Assembly (NCBI GenBank): GCA_910580155.1
Contig: CAJTWX010000083.1
Coordinates: 1-5,906, forward strand
Length of the DNA: 5,906 nt
Origin: an uncultured Alphaproteobacteria bacterium
GTDB lineage: Bacteria > Pseudomonadota > Alphaproteobacteria > RF32 > CAG-239
Direction: 5' to 3'
The position numbers and the translations under genes are program-made. The notes beneath the pieces are model-generated. The model was given only the letters and a program-made list of their open reading frames with translations. It did no database searches and was not told where the DNA came from. This document shows, one piece after another, positions 1 through 3,641 of the stretch; the first letter of the stretch is position 1, and every line of letters begins with the position of its first letter.

Positions 1-521
1 TTTGCTTCCCTAAAGACACAAACGCAATGGCATATATGGGCAAGTTTAACGGCGGTGATTTATCTTTGATCGAAACCACGATAAAAAGTAACGAACGGCG
101 CAAAATCAATATGGCAAAGCGCATTTTAGATATGGTTGCAGATATCAAAAACCCGACCATCGCCGTTTTAGGCAGCGCATTCAAAGGCGGAACAGACGAC
201 TGCCGTGAATCTCCGGCACTGCAGATTATCGAAATAATGCTCGCCCACGATGTTAATATCAAACTCTACGACCCCGAAGCAATGCCAAACACCAAAGCCA
301 TTTTAGGCAATATGATAACCTATTGCAATTCGGCTTACGAGGCTATCGGCGGCACAGATGTCTTAGCCGTCTTGACTGATTGGCAAGAGTTTAAAACTTT
401 AGAGCTTTCCCAAATCAAAACTTTAATGAAACGTCCGCAGATTGCCGATTTTCGCAATATGTTTGATATAAAACAAGCTAAAGAGCTGGGGTTTGAAATC
501 AAATCCCTCGGTCGCAGATAA
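1..521 (+). CDS. ugd: UDP-glucose 6-dehydrogenase, C-terminal part (5' end outside window)
   Basis: Oxidises UDP-glucose to UDP-glucuronate with two NAD+, in the cytoplasm, supplying glucuronate for capsule, exopolysaccharide or LPS sugars. The reading frame is open from position 3, and the first full codons read CFPKDTNA. This is the end of the family's catalytic GGSCFPKD motif, so codon 3-5 is the nucleophilic cysteine. About 172 residues of a family normally 430-460 long are visible. The helix around NERRKIN closes the central dimerisation domain. From about nt 150 the C-terminal UDP-binding domain follows, with its hallmark AFKGGTDDCRESPA at nt 177-218 (family form AFKxxTDDxRxSPA). FPKDT favours UDP-glucose over GDP-mannose or UDP-ManNAc dehydrogenases, which usually carry LPKD. 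An in-frame ATG at 27 is internal, not the start. TAA at 519-521 is followed 2 bases later by a terminator. The family call is firm; the exact polysaccharide served is unknown. Confidence 0.95.
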   Translation, partial: CFPKDTNAMAYMGKFNGGDLSLIETTIKSNERRKINMAKRILDMVADIKNPTIAVLGSAFKGGTDDCRESPALQIIEIMLAHDVNIKLYDPEAMPNTKAILGNMITYCNSAYEAIGGTDVLAVLTDWQEFKTLELSQIKTLMKRPQIADFRNMFDIKQAKELGFEIKSLGRR

Positions 522-523
522 GT

Positions 524-555
524 AAAAAGCACGCTCTTTAAAGAGCGTGCTTTTT
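524..555. terminator. Bidirectional rho-independent terminator between convergent genes
   Basis: Positions 524-539 and 540-555 are perfect reverse complements (16 bp each, with no spacer; the central TTTAAA would form the loop). The stem is GC-rich in its middle (GCACGCTC). It is flanked by A5 on the left and T6 on the right, so either strand yields a hairpin followed by a U-tract. It lies 2 nt after the ugd stop. On the other strand, the stop codon of the helical-repeat gene (555-557) overlaps its outer base. It therefore probably ends transcription of both convergent genes. Confidence 0.92.
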
Positions 556-1115
556 TAACGTCCCGTCAAAATCGGACTTATCAGGCCAAATTCCTTTAAC
601 TTTTCCGCATAACGGCCATCTTCCCCAAGAGACGGATGTATGCGCAGATATTGGCGGATAAGCTTTATATCTCCTGTTTCAAACATAAGAAACAACGCTG
701 TGCGCGAAAAGCTCTCCTCGGGATGTTTAGCAACATATCTGCTAAGCAATGCAAATTCTTTTTCGGCAAAAAGCCGCAAAAGGCTGCTCTGCCTTAAATG
801 CCATTGCTCCAAATAAGCTTTTCTAAGCTTATTATTGTTTAAAGACATCAAAAGCTCCTCTGCGTCTTCAAACAATCCGGAGTTTTTATGACTCGCCAAA
901 TAAGCCAAAATCAGCTCCGTATCTCGCGTACGCATAAGCCATATCTGCATTGCCGACCCTAAAGAATGACTTTCCACATAATTTCTGACCATATCTTTGT
1001 TGCCATCAGCCCATAACGTTTGCAATTGTGAAACGCTTAACACAGGACCGGCAGTAACAGCATCAGACCAACGTACGGAAAGAGGGGATGTTTTTTTAAC
1101 AATCCTTTTTAACAT
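555..1115 (-). CDS. Small helical-repeat protein of unknown function
   Basis: Not a family I recognise. The ATG at 1115 gives 186 residues. The frame extends upstream to a TTG at 1184, but that TTG is part of a TTGACA box, so ATG 1115 is the better start; no clear Shine-Dalgarno precedes it. After a basic N-terminus (MLKRIVKK) with no convincing signal peptide come about five degenerate helical units from residue 38 to 177. Each carries a core like LIRQYLxxH (RNYVESH, LAYLASH, KAYLEQW, SRYVAKH, RQYLRIH). The core tyrosines are at residues 46, 72, 101, 127 and 156, spacing 26, 29, 26, 29, which suggests alternating paired helices in a solenoid of the HEAT/ankyrin type. There are no cysteines and no catalytic motif. 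A protein-protein interaction role in the cytoplasm is a reasonable inference only. It lies downstream of the MORN_2 gene on the same strand and ends in the shared terminator. Confidence 0.75.
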   Translation of the reverse strand: MLKRIVKKTSPLSVRWSDAVTAGPVLSVSQLQTLWADGNKDMVRNYVESHSLGSAMQIWLMRTRDTELILAYLASHKNSGLFEDAEELLMSLNNNKLRKAYLEQWHLRQSSLLRLFAEKEFALLSRYVAKHPEESFSRTALFLMFETGDIKLIRQYLRIHPSLGEDGRYAEKLKEFGLISPILTGR

Positions 1116-1136
1116 AATAACAAATTTAGTTATAGT

Positions 1137-1179
1137 AATATTTAAAAACGCGGCAACGCTATCACCCAATTTAAATATT
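1137..1179. repeat. 10-bp inverted repeat in the intergenic promoter region
   Basis: AATATTTAAA at 1137-1146 and its exact reverse complement TTTAAATATT at 1170-1179 are separated by 23 bp. The arm centres are 33 bp apart, close to three helical turns. The arms flank the putative promoter elements, so this could be a regulator's paired half-sites. The arms are wholly A/T in an AT-rich gap, so chance is a real alternative. It is not a terminator: there is no GC stem and no adjoining U-tract. Confidence 0.35.
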
Positions 1180-1200
1180 GTCAATACTCTGTTATGTCAA
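1172..1200 (-). promoter_or_regulatory. Possible promoter with tandem TTGACA boxes upstream of the helical-repeat gene
   Basis: On the - strand a consensus -35 TTGACA lies at 1200-1195. With a 17-bp spacer it is followed by TATTTA (1177-1172), a weak -10. A second TTGACA lies at 1184-1179, 16 bp downstream, but has no good -10 at normal spacing. A third option is TTGCCG, then 16 bp, then TATAAC, ending 13 bp before ATG 1115, which would give a very short leader. Which of these is used cannot be decided from sequence. The perfect -35 boxes in a 100-bp intergenic gap make a promoter here plausible. Confidence 0.4.
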
Positions 1201-1215
1201 AAAGAGAGTTTTATA

Positions 1216-2727
1216 TCAATACGCTTCATTAATCAGCCGCAGCTCTTCAGGCGTCATCAACAACGGGCGTTTACCGTGGTCAAGGCTATAGCCTTTAATC
1301 GCCACATCTTTGTTAAACAATACTTTTGCCATCAGCGAACCATCCAGATTATACGCATCCAGCATACCGTGTTTCTGCCCCTTTTCGTAGGTTACCTCCC
1401 CCATCAGCTCACCGGTCGGATAATAGCGTTTGACCTTGCCGTCTTTACGGTTATTCACATATGGAACTTCGTATGACAAATTACCGTCTTCATCATATAT
1501 CAGCGATAATCCCTCCAACACGCCGTTAACATATGCTGCTGTAGATTTTATTTTGCCACTGTCGTAAAACTCTTTATACTCGCCATTCAGCGTATCATCA
1601 GAATATGTGCTTTCCGAAACAAGACGACCGGTTTTATCATAATCTTTCTGTATTCCGTTCTTTTTGCCGTTTTTATAATTTGCCTCAGTTGCAAGTTTAC
1701 CATCTTCATAAAACTTTGCCGCTCCGTTTGCAACCGCATTAACGTATGTCATCTCGGTCAGTAATCCGGCCATTTCATCATATTCTCGCCCGATACCGTT
1801 AATCACACCCTCAATATACGGCATCTCTGTTTTAACCGCTCCGCTCTCAAAATATTCCGTTTCCACCCCGTTCTTCACGTCATTCTGATAATTAACCGCA
1901 ATTTTTGCTTTGCCGTTAGGATGATATGCCTTAGCAATCCCGTTACGCACATTGTTCTGATAAGTAACGGTCAAAACCAAAGTGCCGTCTTCCTGATAAA
2001 AACGTCCCTCGCCCTCAATAACATCGTTAACATACGGCACGGAAGCCTCTAATCCGCCACCTTCAAAAAAATTCTGCATTGTGCCGTTCTTTTTGCCTTC
2101 TGCATATTGAATGCGTGACTTAGGGTGACCGCTTTTGTAATAAACAATTCTCTCGCCGGTTACCTCTCCGTTATTATATTTCACATTCTCCGCAACATTG
2201 CCGTCATAAAAATAAACCGTAGCATTCCCTTGCTTTTTACCATCTGCATAGTCAAAAGTCTCTTTAAGTTTGCCATCTTCATAATATTCCTTAGCCTCAC
2301 CGTTTGGAACATCGTTGTCAAAAGTAACTTTGCTCTTCAGATTGCCATTTGAATAATACGTCCGCATAATCCCGTTAATCTTGCCGTTTTTATAAGGAAT
2401 TTTCTCTTTCAGCGCCCCATCAGCATAATACACTAACGCAACCCCCTCGGCTCTGCCATCCACAAACGGCATATCTGCAGATTTCACACCCCGTTCATCA
2501 TAAAGCGTTCCTAACCCGTTTAACACCCCGTTAGCATATGGCATACGGCTTTTTTTAACATTATTTTCGTGAAATTCCTCATATATTCCCGTTACGGGAT
2601 CACCATTAACATCATACAAAGTACCGTTCATAAATCGGGTATCGTCTTCCTTATATGTATATTCGCTCCACGCCGGACAAACACACAAGACACACCCCAT
2701 CAAAACACAAAACGGCAAATATTTCAT
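1216..2727 (-). CDS. Exported MORN_2 (YwqK-type) repeat protein, 18 repeats
   Basis: A 503-residue protein. Residues 1-21 form a signal peptide (K2, a hydrophobic core at about 4-17, then PAWS before E22), so export to the periplasm or cell surface is predicted. LMGC at 9-12 resembles a lipobox but sits too early in the hydrophobic core. Residues 47-477 are 18 back-to-back units of 24 residues (one has 23), with pattern GxxxxYYxxGxLKxxxxYxNGxxN. This is the MORN_2 repeat found in proteins labelled YwqK-family antitoxins. Residues 478-503 form a charged non-repeat tail. All four cysteines (7, 12, 15, 17) are in the signal peptide; the mature part has none. ATG 2727 is supported by a GAGG Shine-Dalgarno 8 nt upstream. 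There is no toxin gene beside it, so the antitoxin label should not be taken literally; a beta-rich binding scaffold is more likely. Ligand and function are unknown. Confidence 0.9.
   Translation of the reverse strand: MKYLPFCVLMGCVLCVCPAWSEYTYKEDDTRFMNGTLYDVNGDPVTGIYEEFHENNVKKSRMPYANGVLNGLGTLYDERGVKSADMPFVDGRAEGVALVYYADGALKEKIPYKNGKINGIMRTYYSNGNLKSKVTFDNDVPNGEAKEYYEDGKLKETFDYADGKKQGNATVYFYDGNVAENVKYNNGEVTGERIVYYKSGHPKSRIQYAEGKKNGTMQNFFEGGGLEASVPYVNDVIEGEGRFYQEDGTLVLTVTYQNNVRNGIAKAYHPNGKAKIAVNYQNDVKNGVETEYFESGAVKTEMPYIEGVINGIGREYDEMAGLLTEMTYVNAVANGAAKFYEDGKLATEANYKNGKKNGIQKDYDKTGRLVSESTYSDDTLNGEYKEFYDSGKIKSTAAYVNGVLEGLSLIYDEDGNLSYEVPYVNNRKDGKVKRYYPTGELMGEVTYEKGQKHGMLDAYNLDGSLMAKVLFNKDVAIKGYSLDHGKRPLLMTPEELRLINEAY
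1297..2589 (-). repeat. Array of 18 in-frame MORN_2 coding repeats (72-bp period)
   Basis: The array encodes residues 47-477 of the exported protein: 17 units of 24 codons and one of 23 codons (unit 13, residues 335-357, GAAKFYEDGKLATEANYKNG and its last three residues). Strongly kept positions are G1, an aromatic at 6, G at 10 in most units, and Y or F at 18. Loop residues differ freely between units, and the DNA copies are well diverged. This points to an old expansion under protein-level selection rather than a recent tandem duplication. Confidence 0.88.
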
Positions 2728-2735
2728 CGGATAAT

Positions 2736-2739
2736 CCTC
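2736..2739 (-). promoter_or_regulatory. Ribosome binding site of the MORN_2 gene
   Basis: On the - strand TGAGGATTATCCG precedes the ATG at 2727, placing GAGG 8 nt before the start codon. This fixes the start at the beginning of the signal peptide. Confidence 0.75.
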
Positions 2740-2772
2740 AAATTACTTTTTTTAAGATTTTAAAGACACCGC

Positions 2773-2805
2773 ATAATATATTCAAGCAAAAAGATATTTT
2801 GACCA
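2773..2805 (-). promoter_or_regulatory. Weak candidate promoter for the MORN_2 gene
   Basis: The gene starts downstream of a strong terminator (2812-2836), so a promoter should lie between 2740 and 2811. The best candidate is TGGTCA (2805-2800) as -35 and TATATT (2780-2775) as -10 on the - strand. The 19-bp spacer is long and the -35 match is only partial. The stretch is AT-rich, and other -10-like hexamers overlap, such as TATTAT at 2778-2773. The location is likely; the exact boxes are uncertain. Confidence 0.25.
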
Positions 2806-2811
2806 CATCAT

Positions 2812-2836
2812 AAAAAATCCCCCGATAAGCGGGGGA
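2812..2836 (-). terminator. Rho-independent terminator after the DUF1189-like gene
   Basis: On the - strand TCCCCCG (2836-2830), loop CTTAT, and CGGGGGA (2824-2818) form a perfect 7-bp GC-rich stem. It is followed directly by T6 (2817-2812). It begins 6 nt after the stop codon of the upstream membrane-protein gene. The + strand side has no good T-tract, so it acts in one direction. It insulates the MORN_2 gene from transcription coming from the autotransporter side. Confidence 0.92.
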
Positions 2837-2842
2837 CTTTGA

Positions 2843-3571
2843 TTATTCTTCACTCGGTTTTTCCATCAGAATGTAAAAAATTTCCAACAAAACAACCACC
2901 CAGAAAATCTGAAAACCTGTAAAGGATATCCCAAGCAGTGTTCCACCCCAGCGCAATATCTCAAATGCAGAAATAAACACCGCACAAAAACGCATTAACG
3001 CCTGCATATCAAACTGCTTGGCCCTGTTCAAAACTTTTGCAGCTAAAAACCCTAATACAGCCGCTACAAAGGTTTTAAATAAGCAAACAATAAATAATAT
3101 ACCGATTAAAACAACTCCGATAACACCAGATACAATTCCCGTAATAGAATCAAGCAGCTTTTCAAAACTGTCCTTATCCCAAAAACCGTCTTGCAATTCA
3201 TAGCTGCGGATTTGCCCCGGAGTAGCCGCGTATATCATATCTTTGTAAATATACAGCCCTTGCGCCCCTCTCGGCAGGCTTGACGCTGTTTCACGCGTGT
3301 TTAATACAATCGAAAAATTATCTTTCTTTGTTCCGGTGTTACCAAACTTCAAATCAACACGTTTATATGTATCCGCCGGCGCAACAATCTGCCCGCCTTT
3401 AACGGTAATCGGTAAAAAGTCATTTGCAACTATTAAAGCCTGCGGACGCATTTCGCCATAAAAATTTTTCGCTACCAACAGCATAACAATTGTAACCACA
3501 ACCGAAGCAGCAAGCATAAACAGCAAACCAATGCCTTTGCCGTTACGCACATAATTAACAAACTTTTCCAT
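2843..3571 (-). CDS. Multi-pass inner-membrane protein, DUF1189-like
   Basis: A 242-residue protein. The frame can be extended to a TTG at 3583, but that TTG overlaps the Shine-Dalgarno GAGGG. ATG 3571, 5 nt after it, is the better start. Layout: short basic N-terminus; membrane segment at about 13-34; a soluble loop at about 35-142, probably outside the cytoplasm; then hydrophobic segments at about 143-165, 166-182 (perhaps re-entrant), 190-210 and 211-236; and an acidic tail (EKPSEE). The loop reads LPITVKGGQIV, then an L-x-F/N-F-S-I-V-L strand region, then GLYIYKDMIYA. This order of motifs and the topology recall the DUF1189 family, whose function is unknown and which I know mainly from Firmicutes. 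That assignment is from memory of the pattern, not from a search. It starts 70 bp after the autotransporter stop with no visible terminator between, so co-transcription is plausible. A role in envelope function is inference. Confidence 0.8.
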   Translation of the reverse strand: MEKFVNYVRNGKGIGLLFMLAASVVVTIVMLLVAKNFYGEMRPQALIVANDFLPITVKGGQIVAPADTYKRVDLKFGNTGTKKDNFSIVLNTRETASSLPRGAQGLYIYKDMIYAATPGQIRSYELQDGFWDKDSFEKLLDSITGIVSGVIGVVLIGILFIVCLFKTFVAAVLGFLAAKVLNRAKQFDMQALMRFCAVFISAFEILRWGGTLLGISFTGFQIFWVVVLLEIFYILMEKPSEE

Positions 3572-3576
3572 AATAT

Positions 3577-3581
3577 CCCTC
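3577..3581 (-). promoter_or_regulatory. Ribosome binding site deciding the start of the membrane-protein gene
   Basis: On the - strand TTGAGGGATATT precedes ATG 3571. GAGGG (3581-3577) lies 5 nt before the ATG at a good distance. This argues that the in-frame TTG at 3583, which would add four residues, is not the start. Confidence 0.8.
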
Positions 3582-3641
3582 AAAAGAAGATTAAAACATT
3601 ATTCTATTGACGGAATACATCATTTTTTTTGAAGACTCAAG

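Noticed and set aside
1116..1184. N-terminal extension of the helical-repeat protein from TTG 1184
   Set aside because: The TTG is part of a TTGACA hexamer, the extra 23 residues show no domain, and an ATG is available at 1115.
997..1476. A 159-codon open frame on the + strand
   Set aside because: It lies antisense across two better-supported - strand genes and their intergenic gap, has low-complexity Ile/Thr/Phe content without a domain, and has no ribosome binding site I can see.
2125..2352. A 75-codon + strand frame with hydrophobic content, resembling a small membrane protein
   Set aside because: It is antisense within the MORN_2 array, whose Asn/Lys/Tyr-rich codons give Ile/Phe/Leu in the reverse reading; there is no start signal.
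1297..2589. A CRISPR array or recent tandem DNA repeat suggested by the 72-bp period
   Set aside because: The repeats are conserved at protein level but diverged in DNA, with no identical direct repeats or spacers.
1216..2727. Calling the MORN_2 gene a YwqK antitoxin of a toxin-antitoxin pair
   Set aside because: It has a signal peptide and 18 repeats, and no toxin-like gene lies beside it; the label reflects repeat similarity only.
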